Shown: one piece after another, positions 21,367-32,694 of the stretch
How the letters are laid out: every line of letters starts with the position of its first letter
Position numbering within the stretch: the first letter of the stretch is position 1
DNA from: Paraspadella gotoi
Taxonomy: Eukaryota > Chaetognatha
Reading direction: 5' to 3'
Length of the DNA: 64,000 bases
Assembly: GCA_051294375.1 (NCBI GenBank)
Contig: CM119269.1
Location: 7,288,080-7,352,079 of the forward strand
The notes under the pieces: model-generated
Database searches by the model: none
Seen by the model: only the letters and a program-made list of their open reading frames with translations
Told to the model about the DNA's origin: nothing
Translations under genes and position numbers: made by a program

Positions 21367-23087
21367 GGTCCGTGCCTCGACCTCATTTGCATACTCGGAG
21401 TTTGCTTGATTCGGCGTTTCCCCCGACGTTGCGGGTTTCGCTCGTCGGAGAAATCCAGAAATCGCCCGACGGAATGATCCGGTGGCCGGTGGGGGGGGCG
21501 CACAGACGCATCAGTTCACATCCGACCACTGGAAAAATTCCTACCACCTCCGTTACCCTCCTACCTAATGCCTTGGATCTAGCCGCCATCAGCACCCACT
21601 CCACCTGTTTCAAATTACTTTGATTAAATAAAATTGTCGTAATGGCCGAGAGTTAGGATTCTTAATTTGAAGTCTACTTGACTTTTTAATTCTTATTTTA
21701 AAGAAAAAATGTCAAAATTTTTTCTCTGATCACAATCCTTTTCATCCTGGTACAATATTTTAAGCCAATGAAAAAATGTTTTTATATAAAAATGCCTTTG
21801 TATAAAAAGTTATCAGTTATTATCTATTACTACTGCAGCGATATGTAAATAGGATAATTAATTAGTACTTTGAGATGGGCTCGTTTTCAATTTTGTTAAA
21901 AATCTATAATAAAAATGGGAAATCCAAAACTAACTTTTTAATGAGAAGCTATAATCTTAATTATAATACAAATAAAACTGAAAATCTCTTTTACAAGCTG
22001 CGAATTGGAAAAATTGGACAAAATTTCCAATTGTAACAATTGTAACATATTTTGTTGCCTTCTTTTAATTCTTTTAAATTATATATAATATATATGTTGT
22101 TTCTTATTCTGCAAACGAGTTCTGCTCTGTAGTGACGTGTACAGCGGGCCTCCCAGCACTGTCCTAGCTTTGTCTCTCCTGGTTTCTCTCTCCATCTGGT
22201 CTTTCTGTCTCTCTCTCTCTGTACGATCGTTGTTTTTGAAAAATTCATTATTATTCTTTCCTTCTAAAATACTTTTAATTATCGCCATTTTTTTTCTCAA
22301 TACAAAACCCAACTTTACATCCGAGATTTTTGGAAATTCATTTGTAGAAAAGGGAAAAATAACTTATAATTGCAAGGATAATGTCACATGTACATCAACT
22401 TGTGTGAACAGGTAGAGCGATACCTGCTATAGTAATCACGGCATGCGCGGATTAATATAAATAATATATAATCATAAAAAATATAACAATCTAAACTTCA
22501 TTCAAGATTACAATTTAAGATGAGGAAATAAAATTTTATTTTAAAATAAGTAAAAAAAATATTTGGGCAAAGTCAAAAATATCATAGTCGTTTAACTGAT
22601 TATTGTCAACTATATATTTTTGTTAATAGAGATTATACATTTTTTGATCGTTATTATTGAAAATAGTTTAGCTTTATACCGAACGAGTTTTCTTTTCATA
22701 CAATCAATATCAATTCTCATTACCATTTTCAATAATATGCAAAAAAAATTACGGTTCTTCAAACTCATTTTGAACTAGATGAAGCAAAAGACTTCAGTCC
22801 TTATTTCAATTGCAAAAAAAATAGAAAGTTAATTGATGCTTAATCACACTCTAATCAAAAAATTTTTATTTTTATCAGCGCCAACTTTTTTTCTCTAAGA
22901 CGACAAATCCCAAATTTAATTTCCGACGATTTTCGTGAATTTTTTTTTTCCTTCTATAAAAACTTTTATTATTCATTTTTTATTCTCTCTATATTTCTCT
23001 CTCAATCAACTCCTCTCTCTCGTCTCTCGTCTCTCCTCTTCTTTCTTTTCTCCTCTCTCTCTAACATTAACTCATCACGTCAATGAA

Positions 23088-23280
23088 TGACAGCATCGCA
23101 TCAAAATGAATGACTATCCATCGCATCAATGATGACTATCAATCGTATCAATCGAATGAGTTATCAGTCCGATTCAATGAAGCGAACTATCATCGCATCC
23201 ATCATTTGTTACATCGCATCAAAATCCTTCGGTTATCATCGCATCAATATTTGTTATCATGCGCATCAATATTCGTGTTA
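23088..23280 (+). repeat. Imperfect CATCGCATCAAT tandem repeat
   Basis: About ten degenerate copies of a 10-14 base unit built on ATCGCATCAA. The same array is in the second copy at 34,548-34,740. Confidence 0.7.
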
Positions 23281-24543
23281 ATCATCAAAAGTAGGCTTCG
23301 AATCCCTATTGAATTTTAACGATTTTCTTTTTCAAGGCGCTGCAGCTTTTCTGAATGCGTTAAGAAACGAGTTTAGGCTCTCTCTCTCTCTCACGTCTCT
23401 TCTGTCTCTCTCTTTGTGTGTCTGTCTCTCTTGTAACGTATCGTTCGTTTTTTGAAGAATTATGATTATTTTTTCCTCGTTTCCGATCAGATTTTTTGGC
23501 ACTATTCGCGGCTAATGTCCCCGTTACCGGTCTTTTCATTGTTATTGGCTCATTATTGCCCCAAACGGCAAACAGGTTATCAATCAACATTTCATCATGT
23601 GGTATCATCCATACCAATTGTTTTTCGTATTTTCAAGCCTACTTAAATTAACCACGAAGTGTTAATTAATATCGTCAAGATTATTTTGGAAATTCAGTAG
23701 TTCTACGATAATAATCGGGCAATTTTAAAGATAAATACTCATGCCCAAGACATATATTGTACGCGAATACTTTTATCTGGGGGGAGTGCAGCAAGTATCC
23801 CTAGCACGCAATTAATTATTTATTAATCCTCTTAATTTTTTCGATGGATTCTGAATAGAAGCATAAAAGTGAAACAAGGCAAACGACCGACGATAAATGG
23901 CGAAGACAAGGACCATTACACCTATAAAACAATTAATGATTCGACTATATAGATAAGATTAATTGATAAATAAATGTATTGATGAATATATTAATTAATA
24001 GATAAATGTAATTGATTGACTTGATTGAATTGATTGATTAATTGACTGATTATTTAATTATTGCTTAATAATTTAACTAATTGATTAATTAACATGATTC
24101 ATTATTAATTAATACATCTTGGCATTTACCATTATAATATAAAAGGAACAAGTTTGAAGCAAACCAGTGTCGGATCTGCCTACAATAATTTAGCGGCTTA
24201 AAGCAGCTAACCAGAATAGATCATAAGTCATCGTAACGTCTTTTAAAATTGTGATCATCACATATGTACACAAGATAATAACATAGAATCTGGCAGATAG
24301 AAGGACAGGAAAGTTGCCCAACAAGACAGGTTGTTCATTTCCTTTATCCCTCTACCTTCTCTCTTCTCTCCGACCTCTCTCTCTCTCTTTTTCTTCATGT
24401 CTCGCTTTCTCTCTGTCTCTCTTTTGCTCTCTCATCTCGACGCCATCATTACTACTGTGTCCATCGCAATTTAGGTCCATGTTTTCCGGGTCTCACCACT
24501 CTTCTGTGTGGCAACATTCTCCTTCTCTGCCGCCTCTCTCGCT

Positions 24544-24582
<39 letters not shown>

Positions 24583-24604
24583 CTCTCTCGTCCTTCCTCT
24601 CAAT

Positions 24605-24653
24605 GTTATGCAAGGCTTCGTACTGGCACGAGCCCGAAACATGTCCGTTAATG
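24605..24653 (+). ncRNA. Degenerate hammerhead-like motif, copy 1
   Basis: A hairpin arm at 24,614-24,621 pairs with 24,628-24,634 (one bulge), followed by C, then GAAA at 24,636-24,639, then CATGTC. This matches the right half of the other hammerhead-like motifs in the window. The expected CTGATGA box is replaced by a GTTATGCA-like sequence and closing stem I is weak, so I call it a decayed, probably inactive relic. Confidence 0.4.
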
Positions 24654-24760
24654 AAAACTTTGTTGTTAAAAGATTTCGTCTTTATCTTATACTCTTCTGA
24701 CTAATAACAAAAAATTTTCGTAGTTCATTTTCATTTTAATAAATTTCTTGTGATTTGCAG

Positions 24761-24952
24761 GAGTTCTGGCAGACGCTTTATGATCTCGCTTCAACAACTT
24801 CAAAACGGAGGATACCGGAGGAACCCATCATAAACAAGACCAAATATCAACTTAATAAACATAGTCAGATTTCCGCGTCCGGCGATAGAAACCGCGACAT
24901 AACAACGAGGAACTGCGCGAAGTGGATTGGATTTTCCTTGCCAATCCGATAG
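24761..24952 (+). CDS. Candidate terminal exon, unidentified
   Basis: The acceptor CTTGTGATTTGCAG ends at 24,760. A 64-codon frame in phase 0 begins EFWQTLYDLASTTSKRRIPE and ends in TAG at 24,950-24,952. The duplicate is at 36,221-36,412. The antisense strand is also open over much of it, so the coding strand is uncertain. Confidence 0.35.
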   Translation, partial: EFWQTLYDLASTTSKRRIPEEPIINKTKYQLNKHSQISASGDRNRDITTRNCAKWIGFSLPIR

Positions 24953-25312
24953 TACTTTTCTCTTATATAATTCTACTGAAGATTCTCTTTGAGATGCCCG
25001 AGTCACGGGAAAAAATCATTTCCTCTGAAGTAAAACAGGAAATCGAGAAATGGAATTAATACTGAGGACTCTCAAACCTAATCCTAGTTCGTTAAATATA
25101 CATAAATATAATCTGGTCTGATTAAACAGTCCTGAACGAGCCCACTCAAAGACAAGAGTCCAAATCGCTTAAGATTTAGAAAAACAAATTTTTTAAAGCA
25201 ATCTTTTTTATAATATTGCTTGGTTTTAAATTAATTTGATGTGAATCTAAACATTCATTAGCTTATTTGTAAAGAGAAATGGATATANNNNNNNNNNNNN
25301 NNNNNNNNNNNN

Positions 25313-26002
25313 TTTTTTTTTTTTGGACGCCGTGATTTTTAGGTGTGACGATTTTTCGGTGTGGAATGCTCGAAGAGTGTTCATTTTAGGTGTGGCCAAT
25401 TTTCGGTTTTGCTATTTCAAGTCGTAGTAGTTTACTCGATTCATAGTATTGAGTTGAATCACCAGCTTTGCGACGTAATAATTTCACGGCGCGACCTCGA
25501 AATTATAATATATATATATATATATATATAATATATAACTTTACTTTGCAAAACTTCGAAATTGACATATTTCCTTACTAAGAAATTCGCAACAACTGGC
25601 AAGTGGCCAATGTTTTTCCTGATGCGGCGATCATTTCTTTTTTGTTTCCTGGTCCCAATTGTTTTCTGGTGTTTTGGTCGAAAATTTTTATGTTGTTTCT
25701 GTTTTGTCTCAAATTATCGCCAAAGTTTTCTGCCAGTTTGCAATTTATACTCGTTGTTTTTCTGACGAATTCGATTCGTTGTGTCTGTGTTTTATTTCGC
25801 TGTCGTTTGTTCCCATCAAAGTATTTGTTGTTCGAGTCGAAATTGTCGATGTTTTTAGCATCTTGGGAGAATTACAATAAAACAATAAACATTAAACAAT
25901 GTAACTAACTGGACTTACAAACGTTGTTGCCTCTTTGACCTTTTTCCGCAAAATTGAGAAAAGAAAATCGTTTCAACTCTCTTCAATATCCTCAAATAAT
26001 TG

Positions 26003-26053
<51 letters not shown>

Positions 26054-27944
26054 TTCCCACGTAGTAGTCGTCTTTCCCATTTATGTTTTCTTGAATAACT
26101 TTGTTCATTAAAGTCATCGTTCCTTTGGCAGTTGTCGTCGTCGTCGTCGTCATAATCGTCGTTCTTTTCCTCGTGATGAATTCCAATTGCAAAAAAAAAA
26201 AAATAATTAATTAATTCAAAAGAAATTATCTGCCAACTCAAACAAAGTGAACAGCTGCGCCGGTACGCGTCCCTCGTATGAATCGGCTGCGGGAAAGCTT
26301 TACCGGGTGACGCCGACGAAATGAATTCCTATTTTTAACCGAGGGGTCGATTACCCTGTATTCAGAAATCGGTTGGGGATATTAAAAGCGTTTTTACAGA
26401 TCTTTCTAAAACTTTGGAGAAGCGAACAGGAGCGATGTAAAACCTTTCATTCCAATAGTGAGTTTTTTTAAATTAATTTAAATCAATCTTAATAAGAACA
26501 AACGCTTTTCCGATTGCTGTAGCGCGCTTTTGTAAATTTGGCTCCGCCTGTAACGCCCCGTATCTAATCAAGCGTTTACAGCGTGAGTGAACTCCACTGA
26601 TTCGTATCGGTGTCTCATGGTCTTCCTTTTCGTGATTGCAGAAGGTCACGTTGCAACATTTTTTTAAAAAAATCATGAGAATTTCTGAGTCTCTTCACGC
26701 GCTCATGTCATCTCATCTCATCTCATCTCATGTTCCATCTCAAATGATCTCTTTTCATTTTATCCCAACTCAACTCAACTCAACTCTTCATTTCATATCG
26801 TCTCACATCTTCATCTCATCTCATCTCTTCATCTCATCTCATCTCTTCATCCCATCTCATCTCTTCATCTCATCACACCTCATCATCTCATACGCAAAGT
26901 CACTTCACGCCCTTAACGCTTTCATACCTGACGAACTTTACGAACTGTTGTCTATTTATTTTTTGTTTTTCGTTTGTTTTTTTTTTCTGTTTTTTTTTTT
27001 CCTGTTTTGTCTTCAACGATTTCCGATACTCGAAACCGAAATTCGCTCGACGGAAAAAAGATGCGGAGACCCCGACGAGTTTTCCGGCACAATGGATTTT
27101 TTTTATTGGCCCGCTCAGTGTAACGTTTCTCTTTCTTTCCTTTTTTTTTTGGTTGGCCCGTTTATTTGGTTTTCTTTCTATTTAGTGAATTTTGCTATGG
27201 TTATGGAGACCGGGTCGCCGAGACTGTATAGTGTTTTTTTTTTCAGCGTTCGGATTCTTTTCGGACGACACAGTTTCTGTTCGACGCTTATATTCCTTCC
27301 CTTTTTTTTCAGTTTCGGACGTCGGTTTCTGTCTAAGGATCTAGTTAATCTTTTCATGGTTACTCCCTAAGCCAACTCATTGACTTCGCCTCGCTCCTCA
27401 CTCCTGCCCCCCCCCACTCCTTCCCGCCGTCTCCTTGACGACGGAACGCGTTCGTTTTAAATGACGTAATTGTTAATCTTGTTAAATCGTTTATTGTTAT
27501 TCTTTCTGCAAATTATTATTCTTCCCGGAAATTCTTTTTTTTTTCTAATCATTTTTCTTCCTTTGCCGGTAAAATTCTTTCTTTCTTTTTCTCTCCTCAG
27601 CTCGGTAACATCCAATTTATTATTTTTTTTTAATTCGTTAATAAATTCTGATTAAGACAATTTTATACTCATGTCTTCGCTCGTTTTCTCTTCACACATC
27701 ATTTTTAATTAATGTACCTGCGAAGTAAAAATTGGAGCGAAGTCGCGGTTGCTTACGACGTCGGGTTTTAAAGGTCGTGAAGTGAAAAGAAATGAGAAGT
27801 TGAATGTTGATTGATTTATTTGATTGATTAATTGATTGATTGATTGATTGATTNNNNNNNNNNNNNNNNNNNNNNNNNNNNNNNNNNNNNNNNNNNNNNN
27901 NNNNNNNNNNNNNNNNNNNNNNNNNNNNNNNNNNNNNNNNNTAT

Positions 27945-27975
<31 letters not shown>

Positions 27976-28835
27976 TTGTTACTTAGAGAAATACTTACTG
28001 AAAATATACATGAGTTTTTCGTTTTCGTTCCTCGTTTATTAAACTCTTCGTTAACCAATCTAAGTCTCAGGGTGCAGGTGTGTGCCACCTCTTTCCAGTT
28101 TAGACCCGGTGTGCCATCCTTCGCCAAAAGCGCCTGAGGAAGAATTCAGAAGAATAAATCTTTTCGATTGAATAAACGGGCAAAAATACTTTTCTTGCCA
28201 GCGGTGCTCTCTGCTCAACATTAGATGCTCCCTCCCTCTNNNNNNNNNNNNNNNNNNNNNNNNNNNNNNNNNNNNNNNNNNNNNNNNNNNNNNNNNNNNN
28301 NNNNNNNNNNNNNNNNNNNNNNNNNNNNNNNNNNNNNNNNNNNNNNNNNNNNNNNNNNNNNNNNNNNNNNNNNNNNNNNNNNNNNNNNNNNNNNNNNNNN
28401 NNNNNNNNNNNNNNNNNNNNNNNNNNNNNNNNNNNNNNNNNNNNNNNNNNNNNNNNNNNNNNNNNNNNNNNNNNNNNNNNNNNNNNNNGAGAGAGAGAGA
28501 GAGACGATTGAGTCTTCATTTTATTAACAAGGGCGGTCGGGGGATCTTCCCATCGCGTGACTCCGAAAGTCTTTGTCAAAAACGAAGAGGAAAATGTTTT
28601 GCGTCGTCGTCGTCGATCGGAAAGACTTCGATCCAAAAAAAACCCTGGGAGATGGAGATGGGGATTGGGGATTAAGGGATTTGGGGATAGGGATTGGGGG
28701 ATGGGGATTAGGTCTTTCAATCCGAATCCCATCCCCAATGCCCAATCCGCCCAAATCCGCCTAATACCGCCCATCTTCCAATCCCTCATCATTCAATTCC
28801 ATAATCCACATTCCGCAATCCTGAAATACCTAATC
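25313..28835 (+). repeat. Left arm of palindrome B
   Basis: This sequence returns in reverse complement at about 28,850-32,530. Landmarks in order: TA array (25,507-25,531), GTC arrays (25,999-26,053 and 26,136-26,152), TCTCA pentanucleotide array (26,703-26,890), T-rich DNA, GATT/TTTA tetranucleotide arrays around the gap 27,854-27,941, the gap 28,240-28,488 inside a CT/GA array, and a G-rich minisatellite at the centre. No gene is supported. Confidence 0.85.
26703..26890 (+). repeat. TCTCA pentanucleotide array
   Basis: Repeated CATCTCATCTCATCTC units with interruptions. The inverted copy lies at about 30,870-31,060 and is more scrambled. Confidence 0.85.
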
Positions 28836-28990
28836 CCATCCCCCAATCCCCTATCCTCATCCCCCATTCTTAACCCCATCCCCAATCCGAAATCCTCATC
28901 CCCAAATAAACTAACACAATCCCTAAATCCAGCATGGTAATCCAATCCCCATCCCCAATCCCTATGCCCCAAATCCCTACAGTCCCCAAT
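28650..28990. repeat. GGGGATT/AATCCCC minisatellite at palindrome centre
   Basis: About 65 bases of GGGGATT-like units (28,650-28,715) switch abruptly to about 275 bases of AATCCCC-like units on the same strand. Runs of three to five G on one side and C on the other could form G-quadruplexes and a fold-back. Confidence 0.8.
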
Positions 28991-31900
28991 CCCCATCTCC
29001 ATCTCCCAGGGTTTTTTTTGGATCGAAGTCTTTCGATCGACGACGACGACGCAAAACATTTTTCACCTCTGTGCGTTTTTGACAAAGACTTTCGGCAGTC
29101 AGCGACTGGGAAAAGAATCCCCGGACCGCCCCTTGTTAATAAAATTGAAGAACTCAATCCGTTCTTCTCTCCTCTCCTCAATTCACCTATCTCTCCCTCA
29201 TCTTCTCTCCCTCCCTCTCTCTCTCCTTTTCATCTCGTCTATTTGCTCTATCCCTTTTTCTTCAACTTTTTTCCTTTTCAATCATAACTTCCACTTGACT
29301 GTATTAAAAGATGGCGAATAGAACGAGAAAAAGTCAAACTGGACACGAGAGCATAGACTGGGTAAGAGAGAGGAGAGAGAGAGAGAGAGGAGAGAGGAGA
29401 GAGAAGAAGAGAGAGAGAGCAGCAGAGAGAGAGAGGAGTAAGAGACGGGAGGGAGCATCTAAATTGTTGAGCAGAGAAGCACCGCTGGCATGAAGTATTC
29501 TTTGCCCGTTTAATTCAAGGTCGAAAAAGATTATTCTTTCCTGAATTCTTCCTTCAGGGCGCTGTTTGTGCGAAACGGATGGCACACCGGGTCTTAAACA
29601 GGAAAGAGGTGGACACAATCCTGCACCTGAGACTTAGAATGTTAACGAAGAGTTACATAAACGAGGAACGAAAACGACGAAAAACTCCATGTATATTTTC
29701 AGCTAAGTATTTCTGCTATGTAACAATCATCAATCCAATAAAATCAATCAATCAATAAATAGAATAACAATAAATAAATAAAAATAAATAAATAGCAAAT
29801 GAAATAATAAATAATAAATAAATAAATAAATAATAAATAAATAAATAATAATAAATAAATAAATTAAATAAATCAATCATCAACTCAATTTAATCAATCA
29901 AATAAATCCAATCAACAATCAACCACTTCTTTTCAACTTCAACGACCTTTAAAACCCGACGTCGTAAGCAACCGCGACTTCGCTTCCAATTTTTACTTCG
30001 GCAGGTACAATTAATTAAAGAATGATGTGTGAGAGAAAACAGAGCGAGACATGAGTAAAAATTGTCTTATACAGAATTAATTTCAACGATATTAACAAAG
30101 AAAATAATAAATTTGATGTTCACCCCAGGGCCCAGAGCTGAGGAGAGAAAAAGAAAAAAGAATTTTACCGGCAAAGGAAGAAAATGATTAGAAAAAAAGA
30201 ATTTCCGGAGAAGAATAATAATTTGCAGAAAGAATAACAATAAACGATTTAACAAGAATTAACCATTACGGCGTCATTTAAAACGAACGCGGTTCCTCCG
30301 TCAAGGAGAACGGCGCGAAGGGTGGGGGGGGGCAAGGAGTGAGGAGCGAGGCGAAGTCAATGAGTTTGGCTTAGGGGAGAACCGTGGAAAAGAATTAACT
30401 AGATCCCTTGACAGAAACCGACGTCCGAAAACTGAAAAAAAAGGGAAAGGAAGTATAGCGTCGAACAGAAAACCCTGTGTCGTCCGAAAAGAATCCGAAC
30501 GCTGAAAAAAAAAACACTATACAGTCTCGGCGATCCGGTCTCCATACCATAGGCAAAATTCACTAAAGTAGAAAGAAAACCAAATAAACGGGCCACCAAA
30601 ACAAAAAGGAAAGAAGAGAAACGTTACACTCACTGAGCGGGCAATAAAAAAATGCCCATTGGTGCCGGAAAACTCGTGCGGGGTCTCCAGCATCTTTTTT
30701 CGTCGAGCGATTTTCGGTTTCGAGTATCGGAAATCGCTCTGAAAGACAAAACAGGAAAAAAAAAAACGAAAAAAAAAAAACAAACGAAAAAACAAAAAAT
30801 AATAGACAACAGTTCGTAAAGTTCGTCAGGTATGAAAGCGTTAAGGGCCGTGAAGTGACTTTTGCGTATGAGATGATGAGGGTGATGAGATGAAGAGATG
30901 GAATGGGATGAAGAGATGAGATGAGATGAAGAGCATTGAGATGAGATTGAAGATGGTGAGACCGATATGAAATGAAAGCGAGTTGAAGTTGAGTTGAGTT
31001 GGGATAAAAATGAAAAAGAGATCATTTGAGAATGGACATAGAAGATGAGAATCGAGATGAGACTGACAATAGCGCGTGGAAGAGACTCAGAAATTCTCAT
31101 GTTTTTTAAAAAAATGTTGCAACGTGACTTCTGGAAATCACGAAAAGGAAGACCATGAGAACACCGAGATTACAAATCAGTGGAGGTTCAACTCAGCTGT
31201 AAACGCTTGACTAGATACGGGGCGTTACAGGCGGAGCCAAATTTACAAAAAGGAGCGCTACAGCAATCGGAAAAGCGTTTGTCTTAATTAAGATTGATTT
31301 AAATTAATTAAACCAACTCACGTATTGGATGAAAGGTTTTTACCATCGCTCTGTTCGCTTCTCCGAAAGTTTTATAGAAAGATCTGTAAAAACCGCTTTA
31401 AGTATCCCCCCCAAACTCGATTTCTGAATACAGGGTAAATCGACCCCGGTCGTTAAAAAAATAGGAAATTCAATTTCGTCGGCGTCACCCGGTAAGCTTT
31501 CCCGCACCGAATCCATTACGAAGGGACGCGCGTACCGGCGCAGCTGTTCACTTTGTTTGAGTGTGGCAGATTAATTTCTTTGAATTAATTAAATTATTTT
31601 TTTTTTTTGAGGCAATTGTGAATTCATAAACACGAGGAAGAACGACGATTTGACGACGACGACGACGACCACTGCCAAAGGAACGATGACTTTAATGAAC
31701 AAAGTTATCAACGAAACATAATGGGAAAAGAACGACTACTACGTGGGAAGAACGACGACGACCGACGACGACGACGACGACGACTACGACCGAAGAAAGA
31801 GACGACGAGCAATTATTTGAGGATATTGAAGAGAGTTGAAACCGACTTTTCTTTCTCAATTTTGGCGGAAAAAAGGTCAAAGAGGCACAACTTTGTAAGT

Positions 31901-32530
31901 CCAGTTAGTTTACATTGTCTGTAATGTTTTCATTGTTTATTGTAACTGCTCGCCAATGATGCTAAACATCGACAATTTCGAAGACTCGAAACAAACAAAT
32001 ACTTTGATGGGAACAGACGACAGCGAAATAACACAGACACAACGAAATCGAATTCGTCAGAAACAACGAGTAACAATCTGCAAACTGGCAGAAAACCTTT
32101 GGCGATAATTTGAGACAAAACAGAACAACATAAAAATTTTCGACCAAAACACCAGAAACAATTGGGACGGCAGGAAAACAAAAAAAAGAAATGATCGTAC
32201 CGCAATAGAAAAACATTGGCCACTTGCCAGTTTGCGATTTCTAGTAGGGAATATGTCAATTTCGAAGTTTTCAAAGTAAAGTTATATATTATATACTATA
32301 TTATAAATATAGTTATAATTTCGACGTACGCGCCGTGAAAATATTACGATCGCAAGCTGGTGATCAACTCAATACTATCGAAAACTCGAGTAAAACTACA
32401 TCTGTACGAACTTGAAATAGCACACCGAAAATTGGCCGACAGCCTAAAATGAACACTCTTCGAGCATCCTCCACAGGACCGAAAATGTATATATATATAT
32501 ATATAATGTGCGTCCAAAAAAACAAAAAAA
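28850..32530 (-). repeat. Right arm of palindrome B
   Basis: Reverse complement of 25,313-28,835, with frequent one-base insertions, deletions and shuffled repeat units. The GA array at 29,367-29,450 and the ATAAATAA tract at 29,755-29,880 fill positions that are gaps in the left arm. The higher irregularity suggests less polished sequence. The arm ends in AT and A-rich DNA, where direct repeat A resumes. No gene. Confidence 0.8.
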
Positions 32531-32639
32531 AAACACATAACAAAAAACCAGAATCGTGGAGAGAAAACGAGCGAAAACGAAAACAGATATCGCCGTCGGA
32601 GGAGAGAGAGAGAGAGAGAGAGAGAGGAGAGGAGAGAGA

Positions 32640-32694
<55 letters not shown>

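Larger units (their letters stand above)
21472..25287 (+). repeat. Direct repeat A, first copy
   Basis: This 3.8 kb segment recurs at 32,932-36,747 at a constant offset of 11,460; every line I compared is identical, and both copies end at a 25-N gap. The preceding 400 bases also match the second copy, but with many small differences. Contents are AT-rich DNA, CT arrays, an imperfect CATCGCATCAAT repeat, ATTGATTG-rich DNA, a hammerhead-like relic and one exon candidate. Perfect identity suggests one sequence placed twice by the assembler, or a very recent duplication. Confidence 0.85.

Noticed and set aside
23283-23310. GCTTCGAATCCC resembling a tRNA T-loop
   Set aside because: No acceptor stem, anticodon arm or D-arm could be found around it.
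26636-27370. 244-codon plus-strand frame
   Set aside because: It begins in the TCTCA array and continues in T-rich DNA. The inverted copy does not preserve it.
28650-28990. GGGGATT units as telomere sequence
   Set aside because: The units are degenerate, switch strand midway and do not match the TTAGG or TTAGGG repeats usual in animals.
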